64,000 bases of DNA, from positions 9,565,532 to 9,629,531 of the forward strand of contig OX439137.1 of NCBI GenBank assembly GCA_949318235.1. The letters run 5' to 3'. Source of the DNA: Ecdyonurus torrentis (Eukaryota; Arthropoda; Insecta; Ephemeroptera; Heptageniidae). Both the position numbers and the translations under genes were made by a program. This document shows positions 1-64,000 of the stretch, one piece after another. Position 1 is the stretch's first letter; every line of letters begins with the position of its first letter. The notes beneath the pieces are model-generated. The model had not been told where the DNA came from. It saw only the letters and a program-made list of their open reading frames with translations, and made no database searches.

Positions 1-134
1 GCAACCACAATTTCGTGAATAGAAAATTATCATATTATTATAAATAAATGACTCCAGCCAAATAAACGTTGAGTTTCAGGTATGTTAAGATAGAAGACAA
101 TTTTTTTGTTCAACGTGTTCAAAGTGTTCATGTA
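1..134. repeat. Right half of a TTAA-type foldback element (partial)
   Basis: This edge sequence matches the right arm of the elements at 18844 and 35875: a block ending in aaataaatgactccagcc, then caggtatgttaagatagaa, then ttgttcaacgtgttc. The left arm lies outside the window. No exon is visible between here and 505. Confidence 0.55.
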
Positions 135-504
135 CTATTGCAGTATCATTTCAGTTCCAGGCTAAATTTATCTGTTGTAATTTACAGGATTTATTTACCT
201 ACGTTAAGTAGTAGTTTTTCTCCGTGACAAAATGTATATTTCATAATACCGGGCCAAAATTTTACAGATCTTCAATGTCAGCGGTAAATTGCTAGTAGTT
301 TTTCACAAATATATATATATATATATATAAACATGCGTGTGTGTGTTTGTGTGTGTGAAAAGACTACAGTAGATGTAGTAAATTAAACTTAACGTTTAGT
401 CATTTAAATTTTAAACCTCGATCTGTATGTAAAATACGGGATGATTCCTAGATTCAATATGGTACTCGAATCAAATATCATAATATCTTGTTCCTTTTTT
501 ACAG

Positions 505-2834
505 CTACAAGTCCTTTGTATTTTTATACAATAAATGGAAAAAGGTACCATATTGACAATAGACCTAAGGTAAGAAAAACCGGAAAAACACATATTAAAT
601 ATAATACGTTAAATTATTAATGAAATTATTTTTGAATGGATGAATGAATGAATGTATGAATGATGAATGAATGAATGAATGAATGAATGAATGAATGATG
701 AATGAATGAATGAATGAATGAATGAATGAATGAATGAATGAATGAATGAATGAATGAATGAATGAATGAATGAATGAATGAATGAATGAATGAATGAATG
801 AATGAATGAATGAATGAATGAAAGAAAGAAAGAATGAATGAATGAATGAATGAATGAATGAATGAATGAATGAATGAATGAATGAATGAATGAATGAATG
901 AATGAATGAATGAATGAATGAATGAATGAATGAATGAATGAATGAATGAATGAATGAATGAATGAATGAATGAATGAATGAATGAATGAATGAATGAATG
1001 GTCAAAAATAAATACAATGAACTGCTATCCGTATACCCTTCAATCAACTAAAAACGTAAATAACAAAAACACATTTAAGATTGAACATGTCTTTTTATGA
1101 TCGTATTTTAATAGCTTAACAAAATATACGTTATATTGTTATATTTTATTCTTAAAACATAATATAAAAAATTTAATTTAAGTTTTTTTTTTACTTCTGT
1201 TAGGCAACTTGGTTTGAAGCATATAAATTTTGCAAGAAACATAACTTGGAATTATTGATTTTCGAGACACAAGAGGAAATGACTGCTGTTATGGACACAA
1301 TTGAGCCTTGGGGTTTGTATAATCTAATCTTATTAAGGTGGTATCTCAGATGTGCACACAGGTACTAGACAGGTGAGTAAAGTTTCCCTCCATTCATGTT
1401 CAACTACCGCGAAAACATATTTGAATCTGACTGGCCGAGGCTGCCACACCAGCTTAGTGATTGGCTCGCACTTTTACTCTCCTTTCATTGCATGATATGA
1501 AGAACTTTGCACTCTGTTATCTCAAAAAATGTCCCTGAAAAAGCAATCAAAATTTCAGGATCAGTTTAAATTAGCTTAAATTATGCGCATACAAATTTCA
1601 TAGTGTTCTAAGGATTTGGAAAATATTTAATTTAACATGGGATAAGATAGGCGTTTTCGAATCTCCTATGCTACCTATGTTAATTTTACTCAGCTCCTGA
1701 TCGTTAGATCCTTATGAAATTTTGTATGTGATACAATAAATACAATTTAAACTTACCCTGAAATTTTGAATGCGATATAACGGACACTTTTGCTGTAATT
1801 TACATCTGGTATAACACCTTAAGCTTCAAATAGTATTTTTAGACAGAAGGGTAAAATCAGTTACAAAATATTTTTTCGACATTATTTTAGCAGAAATAGT
1901 GTATATTGAAATTTAAAGTATTATAAAGTTTATATATAAATTATATATTCATATTAAAAAAGTGAACCGATGGCCAAATGAAGTTTTATGATCTAAACGA
2001 CAATACTATTTCTTAAATGCTTATGTGTAAGTAATTAAATAAAAGAAGCTTTAAATGGGTAATGTTATTATCCAGATCTTATATTACGTTATTAAAAATT
2101 GTACATGAGCCTTGAAATATTTTGTTGTTATTTATATTTTTAAAATCCTTAATGTAATGCATAACTTTCTAACTAACTTTCTTGCTTCTAAAAAAATGTC
2201 TTGTGAGTGAAATTTTATTGCTCCTAGAGTATATTTTAATAGTTCTTTTAAAAATTTTTTCGTTACGGCTATAACCTTTAAAAATAAATTGTAGTTTAAA
2301 AAAAATATATAAACATTGGCAATTTTGATGTGAAATGGTATATGCTATGATATTTATTATAAGTTTTTAATTGTGACACGTTACAATAATCTAGACTCAA
2401 ATAATATTTTGTATAGTATATACTTTTATGAATAAAGTCCACCTACCTAAAAAAATTAAATCGTTTGATTAACGCCAAATGAATTTATCCTTTGTAGATC
2501 ATTTGCAGCAAAAATTATATAATAGAAATTCAAATAGACTGTCAACATTACAGCGAGGCACCCTTGAAAAGTTTATTTTTATTATTTTAAATTACATAAT
2601 GTTTTTCTATATCTACTTTTAGGCATGAACCCTGCTTTTGTCTTTATTGGTGGTCACAAAATTGGTCAATGTCAGTACAGCTGGGTGACAACTGCAAATA
2701 TTGACAAATTCTCAGCGTGGAATCCGGGTGAACCTGCACAATGGCAAACAGAAAACTGTTTGATTTTATGGAACAGAAAGTTTTTTGATTTACCTTGTTC
2801 AGCATCTGCAATGTGGATTTGTGAAGAACCTTAA
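505..2834 (+). CDS. Gene 1 (3' part): last CTLD of a secreted multi-CTLD protein
   Basis: Three exons are visible: 505-569, 1204-1312 and 2623-2834, the last ending in TAA. Phases (1-0, 0-1, 1-stop) match exons b, c and d of the modules in the next gene. The 127 visible residues form one CTLD: a b exon ending Y-H-I-D-N-R-P-K, a c exon with A-T-W-F-E-A-Y-K-F-C, and a d exon with I-G-G-H-K-I-G-Q-C, W-N-P-G-E-P, T-E-N-C, then F-D-L-P-C and W-I-C-E. It has five cysteines and no three-cysteine tail, so it is a C-terminal domain. Its closest relative here is the last domain of gene 2, which suggests whole-gene duplication. The donor at 1313 is gtttgt, weaker than most here. The EPN/WND sugar-binding residues are absent. 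The a exon and the gene start lie left of the window. Confidence 0.85.
635..1000. repeat. (AATG)n microsatellite, about 365 bp
   Basis: A tetranucleotide tract fills most of the intron 570-1203 of gene 1, with a short (AAAG)3 interruption near 820-832. The long minus-strand open frame across it (repeating S-F-I-H) is an artefact of the repeat. Confidence 0.95.
1337..1818. mobile_element. TTAA-flanked inverted-repeat element (gene 1 intron)
   Basis: TTAA at 1333-1336 and 1819-1822 flanks about 480 bp. The ends ggtggtatctcagatgt and acatctggtataacacc are imperfect inverted repeats. No coding is seen, so it looks like a non-autonomous piggyBac-type element; the class is inferred from the TTAA target. 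Confidence 0.6.
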
Positions 2835-3241
2835 ATCGTAATATTAATCAACTACGTAAAAGGTATAATATTTATTTTTTGCGTGGTATAAGGCTCTTTT
2901 AGATAATTTTAATATTATTATACATAAGATCAGCAAATATATGCAATTTATTTTTAATTAATGTTTATTGACAAAAAAAAAATGCTTTGAGGCCGAATTT
3001 AAATGATTTCGCTCACATCCATTTCTACTTAATGTAATACAGTTTCGTGCGTAGAGCGAATTTGCTTAAAGTCGGCTTCTTTGTTAGTCAAAAACAAAAT
3101 TTGTTTCAGGCCTCTAATTTTAGAGACATTTATCAATGATTCATTTTACTGCTCTACCTTAATTAAATGTAAGTTTGACAAATTTGACAATTTTTTTGGT
3201 CCAAATTTGCAATCGAGCACATTGTACAAAATTATGGGCCC

Positions 3242-3299
<58 letters not shown>

Positions 3300-3337
3300 A
3301 AAACCTTATAAACGTTTTATTTATTTAATATTTGTAT

Positions 3338-3852
3338 CAGACTTGGGCAGTAACGTCGTTACAAGTAACGACATTACGTAATTTTACTACATTTGGTTAA
3401 AAAATTAACGTAAAGTCATTATTTTTTTTGGTAGCAGTAACGGTAACGCGTTACTTTTTAAAGTAATTTTTTCATATAACGACACTACTTTTTAATATTT
3501 AAAAAACTGAAAGAAATAAGCTTTGAAACCTATATAAGAAGTGCTTTCATCATTATATAGTAATTCAAAATTACCGTTTGATTTTGATTCAAATCTCTCT
3601 ATTTATAATATAGCGAAAAAAATAAAAATGCTTTAACTATATTTTTGAAAATGTTTTTATTTACAACGAAAATATTTGAAGACAATAAAGTAAAGTAAAG
3701 CTAAAAGTAACCTCACTGCTTTTAAGAGTGGTGAGTAACGTAGTGTAATTACTTTTCAAAAACTGTAAGGTGTAACGTAGTGTCATTACTTTTTCGTGAA
3801 ATAGTGAATAACGTAACGAAGTTATAAAAAATCAGTAACGTGTCCAAGTCTG
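3338..3852. mobile_element. hAT-like short element rich in TAACG motifs
   Basis: The ends cagacttgggca and tgtccaagtctg are inverted. The flanking octamers atttgtat and atttttat match at 7 of 8 positions, consistent with an 8-bp hAT target duplication. The interior is full of gtaacg/cgttac motifs in both orientations. No transposase is present. Confidence 0.65.
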
Positions 3853-4482
3853 ATTTTTATATGAATAATTAAAACAAAATAACAGTAAATAATTTAGGTT
3901 TAATATAAAAATATGTTAATTTATAAATATAATAAACTGAAAGCGTAATCCATGTAGTGAATAATAAATTCATAGATTGATCACTGATCAATAAATCTAA
4001 TTGTTAATTCAATACGTTTTACGTTTACATTCCTGATAAAATGAATAGTAGTTTAATAATATTACAAGAAGTATTTTGAATGAAAAAATTTATGTTGTCG
4101 ATGAATATAATTTTGAAATATAATAACTATCACTATAGAGCCCAATCCTTTATCAAGGGTATCCAAAATAATTTCATCAATTGGTTCAAGATAATTTTTG
4201 AAAGCTTTTAATAACCATTTTGCCAGTAATACGCACTCCTTCTATAGTTGTGACTTGATATATATTTTTAATACGAAAATGCACTTTTTTCATTCAAATT
4301 ATGTTAATTATGTTTCAAGGTTAAAATTGCAATTTAATTTAGATTATTTAATGTGGAGTAGAATAAAACTATTTCATAAGTATTTCAACCTTTTTTATAT
4401 AGTAAGCTATTATTGCTAAAACTAACGTATCAAATTAATATAAAAGTTACTAAATGTTGTGATATAAAACTCTGATATAATA

Positions 4483-4644
4483 CAGTCCGCGCAACTTAAG
4501 GATGCAACTATAATAAGAAAGCACTATAAACTTTTCATTTAGGTAATATTACCCCGCCTTCTAACGAACTTCAGTGCCTTGAGCGTCTTTTGACTCGTGG
4601 ATCGATGTCGATTATTCGTGAATATTCTTAACTGTCACGGACTG
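4483..4644. mobile_element. Mariner/Tc-like short element, copy 1
   Basis: TA dinucleotides flank about 160 bp with ends cagtccgcg and cacggactg. A diverged copy is at 47395-47550, sharing the ends and an internal gact/ggctcgtgg block. It is non-coding. Confidence 0.55.
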
Positions 4645-4676
4645 TAAGTATGTAAGAGGAACATTTTACTGCAGTA

Positions 4677-4963
4677 ACTCTAAAAAAGGGTGCATTACTT
4701 TAGTTACGAATATTAACTTATTTAAGATATACACTTTTAAGTTATTATGAGTAGCTAAAATAATGCATTTTAGCAAATTATTAAAAATAGCTAATTTAAG
4801 TTGTTTTGCGTTTTTTAAAGTTTTTTTAAGCTATTTTAAGTTAAATTGGCTATTGTTAATAATTTGCTAAAATGCATTATTTTAGCTACTCATAATAACT
4901 TAAAAGTGTATATCTTAAATAAGTTAGGATTCGTAACTAAAGTAATTCACCATTTTTTAGAGT
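4677..4963. mobile_element. Foldback element with arms of about 120 bp
   Basis: Nearly the whole 287 bp is an inverted repeat. The arm actctaaaaaagggtgcatt returns in reverse at 4944-4963, and the blocks ttattttagctactcataat and attatgagtagctaaaataa are exact reverse complements. The loop is short, so it could form a long hairpin RNA if transcribed. No coding. Confidence 0.75.
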
Positions 4964-5609
4964 GTGCATTTTTCAAAATTTTCTTATCTTGCAATAGAAA
5001 TTATTAATTATGTATCACTAACTATGTCTATCGTTACACTTTATTTCCAATGTGGCTGTAGAATTTTGAAAGAAATATATTTTAATTGTGAAAATAATAT
5101 GTCATTTATTTTAACTATATTTAAAAACATTAAACCTAGAAATAAAATCATATTTAAACTGTCATTGAATAAATTGTGTCAATTGCATTTATAATATTCT
5201 GTAAAATAATATTTGTGCTCAGTTTTAAGTTTCATATAGGTTTTATTATAAAAAGCAAGCATAAAAAACACATATAAATGAGATCAGATACATGTGGTGA
5301 AATAACATGTGTATTTGTAAAGTAGGCAACAAGTGTAGCACAAATGTCCGACTTATTGCATAGCTCGCAGGATACTCTTAATAATAATAATTAACGGCTT
5401 TTATTGGGCAAAATCAGGCTTGCAACCTCTCAATTTAACCCAATTGTCTAACAGTTCAGTCAGTTACAATGTTTTTTAGTAGCATTAACATATAACTTAA
5501 CAATTATTTTAAATAATCTTATTGATAAATTTTAATTGTGATTAGTTAGTTTATATACTTGAATTTTAATTTAAATTAAATTTCTTTTCACTTAAATTTT
5601 TTATAATTG

Positions 5610-5647
<38 letters not shown>

Positions 5648-6189
5648 TTTTGTTAAACATTTTAGAACAGCACAATATTACAAGAGTTACTCCAAATATC
5701 GCTTAAAGTACTCTATTACCAATGTACTGTGTGTACCGCCAATGTATTGGGCAAGTAAAATTGCCTGTTTTTGGTTAACAATAAACTAAACTAAACTAAA
5801 TAGTATTATTTTTAACTGTGATTTCAACATATACTTATTGTGGGCGAATTCCTTATTTTTAAGGGTGATTTCTTATTTAATTTATTTACCCTTCAGAACA
5901 TTCTCTATTTTCTTCCTTTCTTATTCTTTTCTTTTAATAGTATAAGGAACAAAAAAAAAATCAGTTTAGAAAAATCGAGTTTTCTCTCTCTTTCCTTCAA
6001 GTTATATTTGTTTTGTATTTTTGCGATTAAGTTCTATCACTAATTTGGAATTTACTCTGCAAAATAGAAAATATTCAGACGTGCAATTTGACCTTAAACA
6101 TTCCAAATTAAGTTTCTATTTGTTATTTTGGTACAACAAATCAAATGTGTATCTCTTTTTTTTACCAAAGACAATAAAGGAAATAAAGA

Positions 6190-6191
6190 AA

Positions 6192-6282
<91 letters not shown>
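6190..6282. repeat. (GT)n then (GA)n microsatellite
   Basis: A compound dinucleotide tract about 600 bp upstream of the gene 2 start codon. Open frames across it (R-E or S-L repeats) are artefacts. Confidence 0.9.
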
Positions 6283-6287
<5 letters not shown>

Positions 6288-6897
6288 AAAGAAAACGCTG
6301 AAAAAAGTACATAAAAAGCTAAATATTTTTTTAGTAACATAAAATGATGAATACTTTATATAAAACTATTATAACAGTCATTATCATCTGTAATTTTTGC
6401 ATTAGATATGCAAATAATAATTTAATGTAACTTACAATAAAAGCTATGAGTTATTTATATGGAAGTTTTTTCTTCTTCCAGTTTTACTTACCTGTAAAAA
6501 TTATAGCTAGACTGGTAAAAAGATATATAATAATAATAATATTAATAATAGCAAATGTCTATCCGTTTATTCATATGATAACGTTTTACATATAATAATA
6601 ATAAACCAAAACTGGCAATCAATATTAGTCAGTACTTTTCTGTTTTACAAACCAAATAATGAAACATGTAAAAAAAAAAAAATTCTATCATGTTTTGTAT
6701 TTATATAATAATAATTATCATACTAGTCAGAACTCTATAAAACACAAATACCGGATGAGTAAGAAGTTTTTTTTTAATATTTATTGTAATGAAATATATT
6801 TAACAATCATCAAGTTGATTTCCTCTCTTTTTTTTATGTATTTTTACTTCTGCTTGATACTTTTCTAGATTTATTTTACATTTACTTGTAACGTGCA

Positions 6898-40383
<33,486 letters not shown>

Positions 40384-43294
40384 GATCTACAAGAATACAA
40401 CTTCTTTTCGATATATCACAGATAACCAGATAACTACATAAGAGAAAATTTAAATAAGTAAAACAAAGAGAAATCAGAATTTAAATAATAATAATATATT
40501 ATATGTTTTTCTTCAAACTTTTTTATTAAATATTAGGTTATTATTGTAAAAGTAAAAATTTCTGCAAGAAAATGTTAATAGAATAATTTATTCTACGATT
40601 TAACATTAAATGTTACTAAATTAAAACCATAGAAATAAAAATTCTAAGTACATACATTATTATTTGTGCAAAGTAACATAGATTTGTTACATTAAAACAT
40701 AGAATAACTTAAACATAACATAGAATTAAAAAAAAAATAGCAACATAGAACAAAAAAAATATATATTTGTTACAGTATAACGTAAATTATGATTTAGTTG
40801 CTACGACGAAATGTTGATGAAAATAAGCGTAACTATTACGTATTTATTTTTGTTCATATGAAAAATTTAAATATATTATGTTATACACAAATCGCCTATA
40901 TCTTATTTTTGTATGTAAATTTTCACTCCACCTAATTTACAATAAAAGAGCAATTAAGTTTCATTTGTTGATCGTTTACTCTGTACTTCTACTTCACGTT
41001 AACTTTTCTAAATAATTAACAACCCCACGTAACAACCCATATATGACTATTTGCTGCATATCTGTCTTTAAAATATGGCTATATATACAAAATATATATT
41101 ATTACTTTAAATTAATTTACTAATATTATAATATTTATTTGTTAATGACTTTATTTTCTACTTATAATACTTGAAGTTTTAGAGGACAAATCTATATAGT
41201 CTTCAAACTATACTCAAGACTAAATGTTACTTTAATAAATGATATGCGATTATGCGACTATTATAAATTTTTAATTTCTTATCCCTTCTTTTGTCCCGTA
41301 AACTGGGGAGTACGTTGGGAAGCGGAGAAATTATTTTACAATTTCTATATATAGTGTGATGTCGAATTTTTTGTCATGAATATATATATATATAATTATA
41401 TATATATATATATATATTTCCCCCTTTTCATAATTTAATGAACTCCACTTTTTGAAACTAAAGAAGGGCTATAAAGACATAAAAAAATATTTACATAAAA
41501 ATTATTAATCAAAGACTACAAACTTAATACAAATCTTGTCAAGACTTACACGAAACAAAAATTAAATAAATAATTATATAATACGTATAGACGGGTTCTA
41601 TATCCTGCGCTTTGTCGCCATGTTTGTAGTTCTTAAGGCATTATCCAGCATGGGGTAAACATAATTTTTCCTCGTTTGGCGCAAATATATAAAAGTTTAT
41701 ACTGACTGAAAGTATTTTTTCATATTTTTCTAGCTTATCAGGACATTGAAATAAGGCTCTGATTAAGATTTCAACCTTAGTTTGCTATTTACAAAAATAC
41801 GTTTGTCCTATGCTGGCCTGTGTATTTCTGACCAACAAAATGACGGCTCTTATAAATGACGGCCCATATTTATAACTCTTATAAATATGGGTTCAACCGG
41901 TAAATATAAAAGGCACACTTACCTACGAACGTAACGTATAGATCAGCATCCCAAGTAGCATATCTGAAAATAAATAAAAACCTATGTCAACAGAAGATAA
42001 TGAATATTAACAATTATGCTAGCTCATTTTCAACCCAATTTGTTCAATACGGCATAATTTATGCTATAATATATTGCACAATAATTATGTTTTTGTTAGC
42101 ATAAACATTATGCTGTACAGCATAATTATTTATGTTGTTTCAATTAAGCATAATTTATGCTATAATGACATAAATAGCATAAATTACATTATTAAATCTT
42201 TCCGTGCATGGTGGTCCAATCTCACACTGTTTTAGTTTGATTGGAGAACAGCAGCGTCTTATTGCAATATTATTATAATAGCACATATTGCAATATAGGG
42301 TGTATGCGGATGATGTCATATTTATTGCGCTTGGAGGTCATTTTGGAGTAATGAACAACATTACTGAGCATAGGAGAAACTTCGTTTTAGGCAATTTTCT
42401 TTGGAAAATCTGTCCATTTTTTTTTTTTTTTTAATTAGCATACTTTTTGAGATGCTAATTCAACATATTTGCAGCTCCTATGCTCTCAAAAGTATTGCAT
42501 AGTGTTTTTAAAGTATTGCAAAATGAGTTATTCTCCTATGCCGCTCATGTTATTAAGTGATCCAACATGGCATCGACTGTAACATGATTGCATAGTAAAC
42601 TGAATAAAATAAAAATGCTAATAAAATATTGTAACACGTCAAAATATTGCCTAAATACCAAACTTCACATGTATCACAATAATATCCAATAAAAATGATA
42701 ATTAAATGAATTTTACATAATTTACGGATTCCATCTATTAAATTTTACTAAAATATTGCAACAATACAGATAATATAGAATATTATTTGTATAAGAAAGG
42801 TGTATCAATATGATGTAATATTTTACGGTATTGGTACTCTATATAAACTATAATGTTATTTTTTGTTTTATCAATTTACGTGTATTTCTTAAAATTGGAT
42901 TTTATTAAATTTGTGATCTAAATTGTATTAAAAAAATAATTAAATTTATCCACTAGAGAATATCTATAAAAAAATTATTTCATAAAAGAAAACACCTTAG
43001 TATTAATAAAAGAAAAATTCCTAATAATAAAAATATATATTTTAATTTCTATTGTACGTACGTACATTATTGATATTCCTAATACAAGTAATACATAATA
43101 ATAATAATTATAAAAATAGAGCATTATTTATGTAAGTATAAAATTTGAAGTGCATGCATTTTAACTTATTGGTTGAAGTTGGAGTTTATAGGATCTGCAG
43201 TATCCATATATGGATTTTAAAAGTTACTTTCTGTTTCTTAAGAGAAAATAGTTAAAACTAAGAATTTCAGAGCCACTGCTTATTATTATTATAA

Positions 43295-43368
<74 letters not shown>

Positions 43369-44609
43369 CTACACATAAACATCATAAAACCCCATATCCA
43401 AACCTGAGAACTTGAACTTCATATAAAAAAGTAGAGCAAAATGAACTATGCATTTTATTATTATCCGAAATATTTATTAATTTTTGATAGTTGTATAAAA
43501 AAGGACGGATAATTAATTATTATACAAAAGAAATAGCATATTAAAATTATATGAGGTTTTACCGGAGAAATTTGTTAAAATTTCAAATATTGAATAAATG
43601 ATCCCCAAAACGTTTTATGAATTGCAAAGTTCAGCTTGTATCACCAAGCAAAAGAAAAAAAATAATAACAGTTTTCAATTATATTTATTTTAGGTTTTAG
43701 GTATTGCTCATAAACTTTAAAACCTTATTTATTTACTCTACTGTATATACAAGTAAATTTATACGCTTAGTGAAGAATAAGAATCTTAGAAGCTTAAGAA
43801 TTGAAATTTTTATTTATTTTGTTCAACCTATAGTCAAGCTTGTATGATAAATATATAATGTAGATAAAAATTACATTTTTTTTTTAAAACAAATGTATTT
43901 GAGAATTTAATGAATCACAATGTTGAACACTTAAAATATTTTTGTTTGTGACTTATTATGATATTTTATTTAAGGGTATGTCATCTAAATAATATTATTT
44001 ATATGAAATAAAACGTATAAAACGTATTGATTTAGCCAATATAGCCCAGGTGTAGTTTGGATAATGAAAAAATATTAAGAAAACAAAAGAAGCTACAAAA
44101 CTATTACATAAAATTCGTTATGAATTAGATTTAACTTGTGTTTCGTTAAATTAGTACATTTTTTAAGTATTTGCGCAGCTGAAACTCTGCAAAAAGTCTT
44201 TTAGATCATAAACCTAAGGATAGGGTAGTTTAATTTATAATATGCAAGCGTTGGAAGTTATTGTAGAAATAATCATTAAAAAATATGTTTCTGATATAAA
44301 TATAATTATCATTTATCATGTACCATACTTTTTTATGTAATCATAAGGTAAATTATAATAACCTTGATAAATATTTTATTACATTTTATATTATATTCAA
44401 TGAAACTGAGCTCATTAATGTGATATTATTATTTTTGTTAACTGCTACTGTACTGTATATCTAATATCTGAGCAGGATACTGAACTGGATTTATTATTTT
44501 TTTTTTTTTAGTTGTTTCACGTAGGAACAGTTAAAACAATAAAGTGATTTTCATGTAATTTTCCCGGTGTACATTAATTGACAATATATAATAATTAAGT
44601 TTTCCGTCG

Positions 44610-44641
<32 letters not shown>

Positions 44642-44713
44642 TATTTTATATATTAATCAACTATATTAAAAATCACTTTAGCAGAATAATTACTTGAATG
44701 GGATAATGCTAAA
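40384..44713. other. Spacer between genes 2 and 3
   Basis: AATAAA occurs at 40634-40639 and 40941-40946, either of which could serve gene 2. Other content: (TA)n near 41382-41416; a repeat at 41740-41910 (inverse of 14030-14280); a tagcataaattatg-type element at 41990-42210; a copy of the module-3 intron repeat at 42296-42600; (TA)n at 43299-43366; and a T-tract of about 27 at 44610-44636, some 80 bp before the gene 3 ATG. No gene and no clear core promoter were identified. Confidence 0.6.
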
Positions 44714-63590
<18,877 letters not shown>

Positions 63591-64000
63591 GTATAAAAAT
63601 TTAAAGTATACATTTAAAAATGTTATATTTAAAATCGTTTTGAAGTTTTTTAAAATTAATATTTGAGATTTTATTATGGTGCAATAAATGATGTATTAAT
63701 ACAAAATACAAATATTTATTTTAATGGCTAAATAACATCTTATAGATAATACTTGAAATGCTATATAAAATTTTTGGTTCTATAAGATAGTAGACCATGT
63801 TATGGTGAAATACATCTGAAACATTAGACAATATTTCAGCAAAAGTAGAAATTTAAAATGCTCAATGTTACAAGTTACAACATTTCTTTAAAATATGTAA
63901 AATAAAACAATAAAATATTGATATTTAGATATTACTCAGAAAATTATTATAATTTTAGGATTTACGCAAACCATTTCCCAATTTTTTAAATAAAATATAT
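63591..64000. other. Intron sequence to window edge
   Basis: AT-rich, presumed to be the c-d intron of gene 3 module 6. An attttag acceptor-like site near 63959 is followed in the expected phase by only about ten codons and a stop, with no CTLD pattern. Confidence 0.5.

Larger units (their letters stand above)
2835..6897. other. Spacer between genes 1 and 2
   Basis: About 4 kb without a supportable gene. It holds (TA)n at 3246-3292, an hAT-like element (3338-3852), a mariner-like short element (4483-4644), a foldback (4677-4963), a dispersed repeat also found at 17668-17757 (5370-5470), (TA)n near 5611-5641, and GT/GA repeats at 6190-6282. I saw no clear poly(A) signal for gene 1 and no convincing TATA box for gene 2. 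Confidence 0.7.

Noticed and set aside
595..1047. Minus-strand open frame of 150 codons with S-F-I-H repeats
   Set aside because: It is a translation of the (AATG)n microsatellite.
63960..64000. Possible final short exon of gene 3 after the acceptor near 63959
   Set aside because: It would give about ten codons with no CTLD core; the true exon d probably lies beyond the window.

Overview
The window is animal nuclear DNA, very AT-rich, with spliceosomal GT-AG introns, dense (TA)n microsatellites and many short inverted-repeat transposons. The only protein-coding content I can support is a plus-strand tandem cluster of three paralogous genes for secreted proteins built from C-type lectin-like domains (CTLDs). 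The CTLD style (W-F-D-A-x-K-F-C, then G-M-E-L, then E-T-x-E-E) resembles arthropod, especially insect, lectins. That placement is inference and I cannot narrow the species.

Layout. Gene 1 (about 505-2834) is the 3' end of a gene whose start lies upstream; only its last CTLD is here. After about 4 kb of transposon-rich spacer, gene 2 (6898-40383) appears complete. By hand splicing it has 32 coding exons: a signal-peptide exon, three N-terminal exons ending in a glycosylatable P/A/V/T-rich linker, then seven CTLD modules and a stop, about 1289 residues. A second spacer of about 4.3 kb leads to gene 3 (from 44714), with the same N-terminal exon plan, five complete CTLD modules and the first three exons of a sixth. 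It runs off the right edge.

Module architecture. Each module is four exons with constant phases. Exon a (0 to 1) is a short helical linker. Exon b (1 to 0) is the first CTLD strand, usually ending in Y-H-I-N. Exon c (0 to 1, always 109 nt) carries the first CTLD helix and cysteine. Exon d (1 to 0) carries the rest of the CTLD plus a three-cysteine tail ending in an acidic C-K-x-D-like motif just before the splice site. Each CTLD has five cysteines, an odd number, and each tail has three. Because the N-terminal linker supplies an extra tail and the last CTLD of genes 1 and 2 has none, the natural repeat is tail + a + b + c + d, with eight cysteines. The classical calcium/sugar residues (EPN or QPD, and WND) are degraded in every copy.

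Other structure: a recent intragenic duplication made modules 3 and 4 of gene 2 and left a relic fragment of a linker exon. One TTAA-flanked element inserted after that duplication. Introns and spacers hold several TTAA-flanked foldback families, hAT-like elements (one with a perfect 8-bp target duplication), mariner-like short elements, a tRNA-derived SINE, a 1.1-kb foldback element and a palindromic tandem-repeat element. Exon calls rest on conserved splice signals, phase and paralogy within the window; no transcript or database evidence was available.
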